Notes under the pieces: model-generated
What the model saw: only the letters and a program-made list of their open reading frames with translations
What the model was told of the DNA's origin: nothing
Databases searched by the model: none
Made by a program: the position numbers and the translations under genes
Shown: positions 12,095 through 24,715 of the stretch, in pieces
How positions within the stretch are numbered: the first letter of the stretch is position 1
Layout: every line of letters starts with the position of its first letter
Source: Dermatemys mawii
Lineage: Eukaryota; Chordata; Testudines; Dermatemydidae
Length of the DNA stretch: 64,000 bases
Assembly (NCBI GenBank): GCA_007922305.1
Contig: ML677364.1
Span: 22,365,326-22,429,325, forward strand
Reading direction: 5' to 3'

Positions 12095-12806
12095 CAGGGG
12101 TCATCAACCTTTCAGAGGTGGTGTGTTGAGTCTGCATTTCCTCAGGGCTTCGCTTGCCAGTCCAGAAAGGGCGGGGGTTCGGCTGGGGCATGGCTTCAGG
12201 CAGAAAGAGAGGGGCTTGTGGGGGTCAGTCCGCCCTGCTTTGGGGTTTTCCCCGCAGGCTACTGCCAGCCGGGGTCTCAGCCCGCTGCCAGCCTGGGTGA
12301 AGGCGCTGAGTGGGGCAGGCGGGACCCTGGCTGGCAAGGGGCCAGCAAGGGGAACCCTAGAGCGGGGGTAGGCTGAGCAGCTCCGCCCACCCCTGCATTG
12401 AGGTTTCCCCTGCAGGCTCCTGCCAGCTGGGGTCCCGCTGCCTGCCCCAGTCAGCTCCCGCTGCTAGCCCGGGTATAGGGAACTCGGGCTGGTAGGAGCC
12501 TGCAGGGGAAACCCCAAAGTGGCAGCGGGCTGAGCACTTAGCCCACCACCGCTCTGGGATTTCCCCCGTTGGTCTTTGCGAGCCGGGGTCCCACCACCTG
12601 TCCCACTCAGCTCCTGCAGCCAGCCTGGGTTCTTAACACCCAGGCTGGCAGCAGGAGCTAAGTGGGGCAGGCGGCGGGACCCCAGCTGGCAAGGGGCCAG
12701 CAGGAGAAACCCCAAAGCAGTGGCGGTCTGTGCTCTCTGCTGCCTGCCAGGGGAAATTGGCTCGTGTACTACTGTTGGCACGCGTACCATAGGTTGCCAA
12801 CCCCTG
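12095..12806. mobile_element. Non-autonomous hAT element, 712 bp, GC-rich interior
   Basis: The termini are inverted: CAGGGGTCATCAACCTTTCA at the left and a right end reading ATAGGTTGCCAACCCCTG. A perfect 8-bp duplication GAGTAGAT lies at 12087-12094 and 12807-12814, the hAT signature. The interior is GC-rich and built of alternating inverted modules: for instance 12420-12475 (GCCAGCTGGGGTCCCGCTGC) recurs as its complement around 12670-12700 (GGGACCCCAGCTGGCAAGG). No transposase is encoded; the open frames on both strands here are by-products of GC content. Confidence 0.88.
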
Positions 12807-14188
12807 GAGTAGATGGATGTTGCCTCTGGATATGTCTTTGCTTAGTAAGACTGTAGCCCATTGATCGAACAATGAGAGATACGGCTATTCTTTAAACAGT
12901 TCACACTTTAACGTGTCCTGGTGAATAATGGTTTCTTACTAAAGTTGGGAACTCCAGACACTTTGGGCTCCAAGGAGCTATTTAAAAGGGCTACTTCATG
13001 TATTATGCAATTTAACTCAGTTTACTGCAAATGGTTCTTAGAGATCTGTTTTAAGCAGTCTATCTTTCTCCTGCATTTTACCTTTTGTTATGCTCTATTG
13101 TATGAAACCCGGGTCATTTAGGGCTTCACACTGTGGTCACTATGTTGCACTCGCTAGGCACTCAGAACTAGTGGCAGCAGGGATAGGACTCTGATCCTTC
13201 TGCTTCAAGAACATAGACTCCTAACACTGGAGCTAAAGGAGACTCTCCATTATGTATTAACCATATAGGTTCTGCAATACACAATGACACAGTTTCTGAT
13301 ACCATTGGCTAGAAGACATTGGTACACATCGACCCTAACTAGCTCAGTGCAGTATGTGAATGTATGTTTGTTATCTAAAAAGTACCACCTTTGTGCCAGC
13401 GTAGTAAAGCCCATCTCTGTATTTCCATTTAAACACACCTGTAGATCAAGTGTAGTAGTTAGAGCTCAGATCACATGTAAGTAGTTTCCTGACCTATCAA
13501 AGCCCTGATCGAGTGTCTTGATGTTTTTGGTCTTGAGATGAAAACCTTGCTTGTCTCTCTTGTACTGAGAAGTGAAAATATTATCTAAGTTATATTTTCA
13601 TTGGCTATAACTCATTTAAATTTCACTTATGGCTGATGACTGAATTATATATATATATAATATAAAAAAAATTAAACCAGGAACATAAAAAACCCTCTAC
13701 CTTTATAATGTACAATATTTCATGATAGCTTCCAGTGTGCTTCCAATGTGCGTCCTTGACCGACACCATTAAATCGTCTGACGCAGTGTATAGTATGATA
13801 GACTTGTAAACAAAGATGCCACCTAACCCAGCGTACGTAATATCCATTAATTAGTGTATCCCACGTTAATGACGAAAGTCTGTGGCTAAATTTCATGTGA
13901 AATTCTTTTAGCTTTGTTTAAAGTTGCATGAGTCACGATTCAAACACCCTGACACGTCCAGTTTGTTTCCTCAAGAATATTGCTTCCTCTATTCAGACAC
14001 GTTACATTAACGCTGAAGAAATTGATTGAGCTGTAGCTGGCTTATGCCTTAAGCATTGTTCTCTATTCTGGGTTTTGCAGGAGGTCACCAGAGTGCAGTT
14101 AGGAGGGAGGATTTCTACCCACAGAGGCTGCATCTACATTTGGGGCTAGGGGTTGATGCCCCACTTAAATACTCACTCCCTACTCACA

Positions 14189-14394
14189 CTAGCTCTTATC
14201 AAGCTAACACACTAAAAATTGTAGTGTGGCTACAATATCTTGGGTAGCAGAAATGGTGGCATGGGCTGGCCACCCTGAGTACATATCATGGGGTCCAGAT
14301 GGGTTTGTACTCAGGGCAGCTAGTCCATGCCACTGTTGCCCATGCTATCACAGCTACCCTACTGTTTTTAGTATGGGAGCTTGATGAGAGCTAG
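14189..14394. mobile_element. Foldback repeat with ~90-bp inverted arms
   Basis: The left arm begins CTAGCTCTTATCAAGCT and ends CACCCTGAGTAC at about 14282. The right arm, read in reverse complement, begins CTAGCTCTCATCAAGCT and ends TGCCCTGAGTAC. A loop of about 25 bases separates them. The arms differ at many positions, so the insertion is old. The structure fits a MITE or foldback DNA element, but I see no target duplication that I trust. Confidence 0.7.
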
Positions 14395-15169
14395 CAGAGA
14401 TTCTGGCCCATGAGATGACTTTGGGGGGGAAGCCCGCTGCCCTTTTCCTCCCAAGTCTCCTGCCTGCTGTGCTCTATGTCCCATTCTTCCACACTCCCGC
14501 CCCAAACCCATAGTTCCTGGCTATTCTGAGCCTGAGCTTTTCCTTGGGTATCTTTCCATTCCCTATTTAAGATGTTTTCTTTGCCTACATCATTCAGAGC
14601 AAATTAAAATTAAAAATTTTTGGTTAAAATTAAACTTCTCCCAACAGTTGGCTTAATGGGCTTAGTCATATAATTGTCTCTCTTTGGAATTTGGTTTGGG
14701 TTTGTTTAAAGGAACTTCACTTTAAGCAATGTAAGTATATAAGTAATTGGTCCACAATATGTTTAAACACCTTTTACAGGAAATACATTCAAATATTTAT
14801 GTGATGGTAAAGTTTGAAAAGCATCTCCACCGTGTTTGAATGAATTGCCTTGCATAAGGATTATAGGAGGAAAATTTAATAAAATTACATTAACATAAAA
14901 TGTAATTTGTTATTATTTTTCAGAACTGTAAACCTTTTGCTGATGTGTTTACTACTTTCATGAAAAGCTGAAAAATGAACTGCTTAGATGCTTTTATTTT
15001 GTTATTGTGGCACTCAAAAGAAGTTGAAGCAAGTTAACAAAAGCAAGTTGCAGGTCCTTAACCTGTTAGAAAGCAAAGATGTATTAGATCCTCAGATACT
15101 AATGATGAACATCATAGAAATGGCTGAAAACAAAGTAAATAATTCAGGAGTAATAAAAGCAATCACTTG

Positions 15170-15400
15170 TCCTTATGGAGCACATTCCTAGGGATTTTAC
15201 AAATGTTAATGAATGATTGCAGCACCCCAGGGAGAGAGGCTAAATCACAAATAAGTGGAGCTAGTTGAAATTTTCCTTTATTACAAATAAAGAAAATGTT
15301 ACATATTAAGTGATTTGGGTTTAATCTCGCAGCAAGCCTGTGACAGAGCCAGAAATAGAAATCAAATCTCCTGACTTCCAGTCATACAGTTCAACTGATA
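15170..15400 (-). repeat. MIR-like SINE relic, antisense
   Basis: Has 'aagtgatttgggtttaatct', 'cagagccagaaatagaaatc' and 'tcctgacttccagtcatac', the inverted MIR core order, preceded by 'ccttatggagcacattcc'. Heavily diverged; boundaries approximate. Confidence 0.45.
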
Positions 15401-15699
15401 GTCCATGGTGGTTCTCACAAGAAATGATGTTTTTATTCAAGGGCCAAAATAGAGTTTTTGCTTGTCTCAGCATTAACAATTGGCAAAAAGACCAGATTTT
15501 TAGAACAATTTACAGCTCTGAACCTTAGACTCTTCCTAGTTTTCTCTTTATCCTTGATGCTCTATTTCTTTGAATGCTTCATAGGCAATATGCCAGATAT
15601 AATGAATCTGTCTGTGACTACAGTGTCATATCAGTTTACTTTGTTTAGCAGTTGTGTAAATACATGCATAGCCACACTTATGTAACTAACCTTATGTCA

Positions 15700-18250
15700 G
15701 AATGGATGCATTCCGGAAGGCAGAGGAGTTTTCTGCCTGTCATGTGATTCTTTCCTTTGTTTCTAGATGATAAAGATTTTTTAAAAAAATCATTTTGAAC
15801 CTATTTCTGGTTTGAGAAACTCCCTGTGCTTGCTTATCTTGTGGCCAGACATGAATAAAGAATCACATGCTGGGAAAATCCATCTGTCTCACTTGTTACT
15901 GATCTTCATTTGGTGCATTTTAATAAATGATGGGGAAAGAAAACCAAATGATGGAGTAGGCATGTTTTTCACTGGTTTTCCTGGGAGACTGTTGAAAGTT
16001 ATCCACTTTTGCCCGATTCCATTTAATCTCCTAAGAGACATCTTGCAGCCTGCGGATTCAGGCTGTTACAGTGGTTTTAAACCACTTGTTGCACCGTCCT
16101 GGTTTGCGCTGCACCTGGGACTAGAGAGGTCTCCAGTGTGACTTGGACAGGTCCCCAGGGCTGTCTAAGTTACTGCAGACTCCTAATGGGCTATGACGCT
16201 GCCCAGGATCTCTGCAGTACTGTGTGCCTTGGCTCCAGCCTCTACTCCAGGTCATCTGAAAGGATTCTCTACAGGCCACCTCACGGCTGTTTTCACAGTG
16301 CCTGTGCCAGACAGAATCTTCCTTCAGTCAGATTCCCTGCCTCCCTCGCCATCCAGGCTACTTTACACGGCTCTAGCCCTTTTACTTGGTGTTCAGGGTC
16401 TGACACAGAGTTGAGGGGGCCACACCCTTAATATTTAAAGAGCCAAGCTTAGTAAAGCCTGGCCATTAAGTATTCCCTCTCCTCTCCCAAAAACTGGTTA
16501 ATCCCCAGTGTATTCTGACCCAACTGAAGCATCTGAAGCATTACTCAATTAGTTCAAATAGATGTGAAAAAGTAACACATGTTATGAGCCATATGCTCAA
16601 GTGGTTATTCACAATCAACACTATTAATGTAACAATTTGGGACCTTTTACTGATTCATGCATTCATTCATACATACATTTCTATGACTCCACTTTTTAAT
16701 GGGATTTAGAGAGAATTTCATCCCGGCCTTGGATCTATAATGACAACTTTCCGCTTGATGGATTTTTAATGATGAGAAATCCCTGAAAGATAGATATTGC
16801 AGCTGAACTATTTTGCTGCAACTCTAACCAGTAAACTTAGAACAGGGACCCTATATCATGTATACATATGAAGTGGCAGGTGAAGACTCCATGAGAAAAC
16901 TTAATTCTGACATTTCCTACCTCCTGAATGCTTTATTTTGCATCCTTAATAATAGTTTTACAACATAGATTTTTAAAATTAGATTTATATGTATTGTAAG
17001 GACTCACCATGTACTAGACACTTCTCAAGCACAGAGGGCGCAGATCCTGTGCCAAAGAGCTGTGTTGTTGGGATGGTCTATACCAACAACCTGAATGGTA
17101 TGTGACCTCCTTCTGTAGACCCTGCTGCACCGAAGCATAGTAGGGATAAATTAAGGACAACATTACCCTTATATATCATTACTTTTTTTCAGTATGTTTT
17201 GATCCCATCAAAGCAGAAAAACTGTTAAAAATGAATATCGGTTCTAAGTTATGGTGTTTCAATCAAAATTCCTCTTCAACCTCTTTAACTCAGTGAAGTG
17301 AATTGGTCCTCTCATCACATACTCTCCCTCAACCCTCTCAAAAATCATTTTAAAAGCTTGTTCCTGGGATATTTTGTTTGCCCAAAGCAAATTTTCATGG
17401 CCAACAATATAAATCTATGACAAAAAAGATGAAAATTAATGTTGATTAATGTATAGAATAGTAGTGACCCAAACTTGTGGCACTTTAGTGTGTGATCTGT
17501 CAGGGCATATGTGGTTGCTTTTGGATCTAGGATCTTCATGTTGTTTATACCTTGCAGCATGTTTCTCCTGTGGATCCTAACTATGATAGACCATGTCATT
17601 CATGGGTTCTCCTTTTTTTCATAATATGGACCCACATCATAATAGAGAGAGTGCCTTAGGGACAAATTCTATTGACTATAATAGAGACCCACTACGACGA
17701 CGACTGTCTATTCTGAGTCCTGTCAACTCCCTGTCCCTTCACAGTCACACAGCTTCCCTCTCTCAAATGGCTATATGGAGTAGGGGTATTAGTTGGAAAA
17801 CATTTAATTGTGTGTAACTGTTCTTCTGGTCGGTGTGATCCATGAGAACTCATAGTGGAAGCAGAGAGCCTGCCTCCTCCTTTGTTTCCAGCTGTATTTG
17901 TGGGCCTGTACTTACTTCTTTACAGTGAAACAGCTGGAAGCAAGGAGAAGAAGCCAGGACTAGAAGAAGCAGTAACTTGCCAGCTCTTCACAGATAATAT
18001 AGCAAATGCTGTATAGGCCAGCAGTTGTTCATTGAACATGGTGCAAGAGCCATTGAAGAGCTTGACTATGATGCTACCATTTCCATATTTGATAACGTCC
18101 TGTTTAAAATTTGTTTCAGTATTTTTATTTTAATTTCTTCTCATCACACGCAGGGTTTCTTCTTCTGTTATTCTAGCTTGAAGCTTGGGCTACATGTGAT
18201 CGTTATGAGTGTCCTTGTAATATAAGTGTCCAAGCTGCTCTTTCTCCCAA
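15700..18250 (+). other. TNIK intron G-H, unassigned stretch
   Basis: I recognise no gene or named repeat here. The part at 16070-16440 is richer in G+C and C/T than its surroundings and may be an old interspersed repeat. Open frames there (for example at 16138-16431) lack recognisable domains. Confidence 0.4.
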
Positions 18251-18259
18251 AATCTAGAT

Positions 18260-18564
18260 CAGGGGTCGGCAACCTTTCAGAAGTGGTGTGCCGAGTCTTC
18301 ATTTATTCACTCTAAAAAGGGTTTGAGTGCTACATTTTAACATTTTTAGAAGGTCTCTTTCTATAAGTCTTTAATATATAACTAAACGATTGTTGTAAGT
18401 AAAGTAAATAAAATTTTTAAAATGTTTAAGAAGCGTCATTTAAAATTAAAATAAAATGCAGAGCCTCCCAGACCAGTGGTTAGGAACCGGGCACTGTGAG
18501 TGCCTCACTGAAAATCAGCTCGTGTGCCACCTTCGGCACCTGCGCCATAGGTTGCCTACCCCTG
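18260..18564. mobile_element. Non-autonomous hAT element, 305 bp, AT-rich interior
   Basis: Terminal inverted repeats start CAGGGGTCGGCAACCTTTCA and end ATAGGTTGCCTACCCCTG. An exact 8-bp duplication ATCTAGAT lies at 18252-18259 and 18565-18572. The termini match those of the element at 12095-12806, but the interior is unrelated and AT-rich until a shared 'ctcgtgt' and 'ccatagg' near the right end. Both are therefore probably internal-deletion or replacement forms moved by one hAT transposase; no transposase is present. Confidence 0.92.
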
Positions 18565-19369
18565 ATCTAGATGATCATATCTCTGGTATATAAGGACCTC
18601 CTGCTTCCTGTTCTTCTTGCAATGTTGCACCATTTGGGACACAAGTAATCTGCCAACCAAGCTTGTGTCAACATTTAGCAAGAGGGAGAATGTGTTTTAG
18701 CAACACATGATACTCTCACTATAAGTCACCACAGCTCGGTGTTAGCGTTGTTGTTAAAAACATTTTTACATTATACATGTTATAAATAAATTTCACTCAA
18801 TGAGACTCTGTTTAAGACTATTCTGTTGTACAATTTCTTCCCTGTTTGAATAATTTACTCATAAAATCTGTTCTGTTTGGGTACCGAGGGATGATTAGAG
18901 TGGTCAAAAAGTGCCGGTCACTAGGTATTGAAACTCTAATGTAGAAGCTAATTTTATAGCTAGCTTTGCCTTTACCTCCTTTCAGACCTGGTCCCAATAA
19001 TGACCACCATTTTCTGGTATACGTGTAAATGATTTTTAATCCCAAAACTCTTACTCCCCACTCTCATTCCTGGTGTCACACAAATAAGAGCTGCTGTAGA
19101 TCATAGCTGTTTTCAGTCTCCACACACAAAGGATTTGTGTTAGCTGTTGTGGAATTATATTATTATTATTATTAAAAAGTGGTGAGGGGGGTTAACATCA
19201 AAAACAAAACAGCCCCAGAATTTTTCTTTGTTTGTCATTTTATATTAATGCAATATTATCATGAGGTTATTATGAAATAATGTTTGGAGGGATTCTGGAA
19301 TAGTGCTGGTGGTGCTGTAATCTTGTACACTCAGTACTGATCACAAATGTAAATTTAGTCAAAACACAG

Positions 19370-19490
19370 ATTAGTCAGAGAGAAGTTACTGGGCTCAATA
19401 TAGGAGTAACTGAGTGAAAGGTAATGGCCTGAGATACCCAGGAGGTCTGACTAGATGATTGAATGATCCTTCTGGCTTCAAAGCTCTTGA
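19370..19490 (+). repeat. CR1/SINE-type 3' tail fragment
   Basis: Contains 'ttactgggctcaatatagga', 'gaaaggtaatggcctgag' and 'caggaggtctgactagatga' followed by 'atccttctggc'. This is the tail sequence shared by CR1 LINEs and tortoise SINEs. It ends about 140 bp before TNIK exon H. Confidence 0.55.
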
Positions 19491-19626
19491 TTGTGACTGT
19501 GAAATGGTTAGCAGGGTCACTTTGCTTTCACAGCAGTTTCTCATCTCATGATGGTCTTTTGGTTTGTCTTTTTGTTGTGATTAATCTGAAATTCTTGTTA
19601 AAACAAATGTTGCATTTTGTGGCTAG

Positions 19627-19761
19627 GTAAGAAGAACAAGTTGCGAGTTTACTACTTGTCCTGGTTACGAAATAAAATCCTACATAATGATCCCGAAGTA
19701 GAAAAGAAACAGGGTTGGACGACTGTGGGTGATTTGGAAGGCTGCGTGCACTATAAAGTTG
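19627..19761 (+). CDS. TNIK: TNIK coding exon H, CNH domain
   Basis: Encodes [20 protein letters not shown] followed by [20 protein letters not shown] and HYKV. The acceptor is GGCTAG (ending 19626) and the donor GTAAGT (from 19762). Split codons at both ends fit exons G and I. The exon sits between the two largest introns of the window (7939 and 8178 bp), both crowded with transposable elements, including a DIRS element that starts only about 115 bp downstream of this donor. Confidence 0.97.
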
Positions 19762-21174
19762 GTAAGTGTCACAATTCATTTGCTAATCTGTCAGGATAAA
19801 ATTAGGTAACAGAGAAGTCTTACTAAGGTAGTTGCTGTTTATATTAACTGATTCCTCTTAACTTTTGTTTTGCCATGTTCTTCTTTGAGTGATGGTTCCT
19901 GTTTGTATTCCACACATGCACCCCATGTGTCTGAATCCAGAATTTCTTGCAAGCAGTGTCAGTTGAAGAACACATGCCGCAGCTGTCCATCTTCCCACAT
20001 GAGTGCATAAAGGGCAGTGCAAGCCGATGTCTCCAGTTCCTTCTTACTGCTCATGGTCTGAGTTGAAATCTTCTGTGTCCTCAGAGCCTTTATACTGCAT
20101 CATTCCTATTAAAACTATATCTCGTGAGGTTTTTTAGTAGTTTTTATAGTGTGATATAGCATATATAGTGAGCATTTTTTCCCCCGCCTCAAGATTCTCC
20201 TCCCTCTCTCCCAAGAAGTCTGGGATTATGCCCAGGGTCCTGGCATTTAAAAACTGTGTTTTCTGCGAGCAATGAACCTGTGTGAGGTTCTCATTTCTGC
20301 CAAGTGCCGCATCTTCTGCTCTTTCCCTCAGTATTTGTGAGGATCAGGACCTGATATTCAGAAAACACCTCATGATGAAGACAACGAAACCCCAATCAGA
20401 TCTGGGCTGAGCCTCCATCACATGTGCCCTCACACGCACACTCCTCCCCACCACACACACCGCATGTACATCAGCCTCAACAAGTGGGCAGCGCCCCTCC
20501 AAGCTTAGGACTGGAGGGTAAGTCTGTTGAGCCTAAAGAGAAGGCTTCACAGGAGAGTAATGGGCACTCTCATAGACATAGATGATTTGTTCTTATGTCT
20601 AAGACTCTCTTTCCCTAAAAGAAGGGATCAATCCCGGACGCCGTTGAAGTCAAAAGAGCCAGTTCACACAGGCGTTAAGATCTTAGGCACAATGAAATCT
20701 TCTCAACAAGAGGAGGAGGCTTGCCAAGGTACAGGTCTGAGGGGTCAGACACCTGCTCTGATGGTGAAGATGTGGGATAGACAGCTTCTGGTGCTTCTGT
20801 CAACTTTGGGAATCAAGGTAGTGCTGGTAGTGATGTGGCCCCAGAGGGAGCCAACAGCCTCGTTGACCAGAGAGGCTCTAGCTCTGCTAGCTCTGCCAAT
20901 TGACTCTCTTCGTACCCTGGGATGGTCGGCGACATGTCTCCTGAGAAGACATCTTTGCGCTTCCCCATCTACATTCACCACTCTATTGTAGAGCTGCGTA
21001 TCCAGCTGGCGGAAAATCAGGAGCCTCAGCACAGCTTACTAGACATTCAACAGCCTTCCAGTCCCAATGGTGTGGCCCTCTCCAACAACAAGGCCATTAG
21101 GGATCCAGAAAAGGTAGTTTTGGGCACCTCTGCTTCTTGTGCTGCCTCACCTATAAAGGCTGAGAAGTGCTACT

Positions 21175-21900
21175 TTGTCCCATCCAAGTGAAGAGGTCTC
21201 TTCTTCTTCTCACCCTCATTGTAACTCCCTGGTGTTGCAGGTGGCTACAGAGCAGTCAAAGGAACAGGACCCACAGGCTGCTCCCTCTGATAAGGCACAT
21301 AAGAGACTCAAACTTCCGGGAAGAAAGGTCTTCTCCTCCACCTCCTTCCAGTTCAGGATCTCTAATTACCCGGCTCTTTTGGCCAAATATGATTTTATCA
21401 GTTATGCTAAATTTCTAGAGTTTAGGGACAAGCTCCTTGAGGAGAATAGAGAGTGCTTCTGGGCCTTAGTGAGTGAGGGCACATTTCTGGCCAGAACTTC
21501 ACTCCAAGCCGTGGTGATTGTGGCAGGTACTGCATCAAGGGGGATGGCTACAGCCATTGTCATGAGGAGAGACTTGTGGTTGCAATGCATGGGTTTCACT
21601 GGAGAGGTGGAGAGTACATTCAAGAGCTACCCGTCGATACTATCAACCTATTCCACTAGAAAATGGATAGGTCCCTCCACTCCCTCAAAGAGTCGAGAAT
21701 AATTCTTTGCTCGATGGGCATCTATATTCCTGACCCTCAAGAGGAACCATCTAGACAAGGTTATAAGGCAAGACCATCTCCTCAGCCCTTTTATAATCAG
21801 TGTCCTCAGGAGCCATCACACAAAATAGACCAATTAACCCAGCCTCTGCAACATCCACTGCCACTTTGTACACTAACCCCGGACAAAGTGTTTCTTTGAC
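21175..21900 (+). pseudogene. DIRS gag-like remnant
   Basis: In one frame the segment ISNYPALLAKYDF is followed by LVSEGTFLARTSLQAVVIVA, then MATAIVMRRDLWLQ; a second frame continues with LHSLKESRIILCSMGIYIP at about 21669-21728. I recognise this order from DIRS gag-like proteins of turtles and other vertebrates. A stop near 21700 and a frame change interrupt it. Upstream (20527-21170) the frame is open but poorly conserved. Confidence 0.7.
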
Positions 21901-22149
21901 GGGACATTTGAGACCCGCGCCCCTTTTATGATGACTCTTCGTTCCCCTCTTCAGATGTTTGAAGGCTGTCTTCCCCAATCTGTCAAAACCAGAGGGCGGT
22001 AACTACAGACAAATTGGTATCCGCGGTTGTCCATGGTGGCTTTCTAATCGAGTTTCTCAAACCTCCTTCCTATTTCTTCTTCAGGGACCACTCTCACAAG
22101 GAGGTTTTATGACAGGAGGTGAACACCCTGCTCCTCAGGTGAGCCATAG

Positions 22150-22735
22150 AGAAGGTTCCAACTCAACACCATGGCATAGGATTCTGTTCTCCTTGATCCC
22201 CAAGAAGAGTGGAGGCTGATTCTCTATGTCACTTAAACAAGTTTGTCCAAAAACTAAAAATTCCACACGATATCCTGGTTCCTCTGCAACCAAAGCCACT
22301 ATCAATTCCCCTTCGGTCTGGCCACAGCACCCAGGCTATTTACAAACCTTTTTCCAGTTTTGGCTACTTGAATGCTAAGACAAGGATTTACAGTGTTCCC
22401 AGACCTCAACAACTGTCTTCTCACAGGCATTTTCTATGAGGCAACCCGTGTTCCGCTCAGCCTTTTTACCTTTCCTAAGTCTCTGCATCATTTAAGGAAG
22501 ATCCATGTTGACCCACACGAGGTGCATAGACTTCATAGGGATGACATTAGACTCAACTACAACAAGAACATATCTACCTCTCGAAAGGTTTCAGGCTATG
22601 AGCACTCTTATATAGCAGGTTGTTATCAGACCCAAGGCATCAGTCAGAACTTGCCTTCCCTCTTTGACCACATGGCTTCATGCACACATGTGACCCCGTT
22701 CACCAGCCTACGTCTGTGTTACCTACAACCCTGAT
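22150..22735 (+). pseudogene. DIRS reverse transcriptase remnant
   Basis: Recognisable pieces in order are SLIPKKSGG, then LCHLNKFVQKLKIP, FPDLNNCLLTGIFYEATR and LFDHMASCTHVTPFTSLRL. The catalytic position, normally a YxDD-type motif just before the CLLTG phrase, reads FPDLNN here, so the active-site aspartate pair is lost. Part of the fingers/palm between KLKIP and the catalytic box is missing or scrambled, and stops break the frame. Non-functional. Confidence 0.75.
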
Positions 22736-22779
22736 TTCTCTCTCTGCGCTCACCAGAGAGGGCACCATGAACAACAAAG

Positions 22780-23290
22780 TCATAATTCCACCCAAGGTAT
22801 TAGGCTGTCTTGGGTGGTGGACAAAACTAGAGACGATTCGGGCAGGGATTCCTTTCCTCACACCGACACCTGAGTCAGACTTCTGTTACCGATGCTTCCT
22901 ACTTGGGCTGGAGTGTGTGTATGGGCAATCAAATGACACAGGGCATCTGGACCCCGCAGGAGTCCGGAATGCACATCAACGTACTAGATCCCAGAGCAGT
23001 CTGTCCAGTCTACAATGCCTTCCTCCTAGTAATCCAATACAAACATGTTGCGATAATTTCGAACAATATGACAACAATATTTTATATAAACAAGTAAGTG
23101 GGGTGAGGGAAGCAATTTTTTTCTTTGTGCACAGAGGCACTCAGCCTCTGGAATGGGTGCATCAAACATCACAACCCTGACAGCAACATATTTATCAGGA
23201 GTGCAAAATTCCATAGAAGACTACCTGAGTAAACATTTTCGTGAATCACAAATGGGAGGTTTACAATTCGATTCTCAACAGTGTCTTTGC
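22780..23290 (+). pseudogene. DIRS RNase H remnant
   Basis: Pieces include IIPPKVLGCLGWW, TPESDFCYRCFLLG (shifted to LGWSVCMGN in the next frame), NNMTTIFYINK and GVQNSIEDYLSKHFRES. The order and spacing match the RNase H segment that follows RT in DIRS elements. Frameshifts occur at about 22900 and 23100. Confidence 0.7.
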
Positions 23291-23689
23291 TCAGTAGGGA
23301 AGGCCAGCCTTGGACCTTTTTTGCCTCACAAACTAACAGGAAAGTTTCTTTGGTATTGCTTCAGAGCAGCCCTGGGCAAAGACTTATTGAGAGATGCCCT
23401 CCTGATATCATGGAAGGGTTGCCCGGGGTTTACTTTGCCTCCAGTTCCTCTGATAGTGCAGGATTTATGGAATATCCACCAAGAGAGAGCTTGAGTCATC
23501 TTCATCATGCCCAACTGGCTGAGACAGTTCTAGTACATGGATCTGTTGAAGCTTTCAGTGCACCCACCCAAGAATATAACACAGGGACAACGTCACACAC
23601 CCCAATCCAGGGCCGCTGTAACTCAGAGCCTGGAATTTGCATGGGCATCAGAGATAGTATGTTCATGTTCCAAGAAGGTGCAAAACATC

Positions 23690-24715
23690 CTTAACCAAAG
23701 TAGAAAAAATTCTTTGAGAAGCTGTTACTCAGCTAACTGGAAGCATTTCTCCACTTTGGCTCATCAATATAATTGTCTCTGGATTCTGCTGAAATCCTTG
23801 ATATCTTAGAGTATCTACTTACTTTTAAGTCTTCTGGTCAGGAGTTCAGTTTCCTATGGGTGCATTTAGTGGCAGTCAGCACCTTCCGTCCTCCAGCGTA
23901 TAACCATACAATCTTCACACAACCTGTCACAACTAGAGTTTTAAAAGGAATTCTCAAATCCTTTCCACCAGCGGTGAAGTTTGCACTTCAGTGGGACCTC
24001 AGTTTTGTTATGTTCTCTCTCACTAAGGCTCCCTTTTAGCCACTGGCCATAAGTTCCATGGCCACGCATGAAGGTGGCCTTTCTCTTAGCTATAACATTG
24101 GCCAAAAGAGTTGGTAAGCTGGGAACATTAAGAGCAGGCCCACCATACACTACCTTCTATAAAGAAACGGTCTTGCTACGCTCTCACCCCAGATTTATAT
24201 TCAAAATAGTTTCCGCATTTGATGAGAGTCCACTTACATGTATTTTTCCCTAATGCATGCGCCTTGGAAGAGGCAAGAAGGCTGTATTCTCTGGATGTCT
24301 GGAAGGCTTCGCTCTTTTATCTGCCAAGAACAAAGGACGTTAGAAGGACACCTATTTTTTTCCATAGCAAAGTAATAAAAAGATCAACCTATATCCGCAC
24401 AGAGACTTTCAAAATGAATCTTGGATTGTATTGTTCATTGTTGCCAGTTAATTGGCATCCTCCTCCTTGCCCCTTCCCACCATCCTGGAAGGGGAAAAGG
24501 CTCATTCCACCAAGGGGCAAGCTACTTCAGTTGCATCTCTGAGAGACATACCCATTCTAGAGGTCTGTAGGGCAGCTACTTGGAGCTCTTTGCATACCCT
24601 TATGAGACCGTACACCTTGGTACAGTCGTCAACTGCAAATATGGCTGTGGAGACAGCAGTACTACAGTCAGCTGTTGCTTCTGTGTCCTGGCACCCACCA
24701 ACTGTTTGACTACTA
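23690..24715 (+). pseudogene. DIRS tyrosine recombinase remnant
   Basis: Recognisable pieces are EEARRLYSLDVWKASLFYLP with RTKDVRRTPIFF (24260-24360), then in another frame KAHSTKGQATSVASL and VCRAATWSSLHTLMRPYTL (24495-24620). These correspond to the catalytic C-terminal region with the His-x-x-Arg box, where the arginine position reads Lys. Several stops are present. The recombinase is what distinguishes DIRS elements from integrase-bearing ones. Confidence 0.7.

Noticed and set aside
12104..12872. Several 60-108 codon frames on both strands
   Set aside because: They fall within or across the ends of the 712-bp hAT element and read as repeats of GC-rich modules, not protein.
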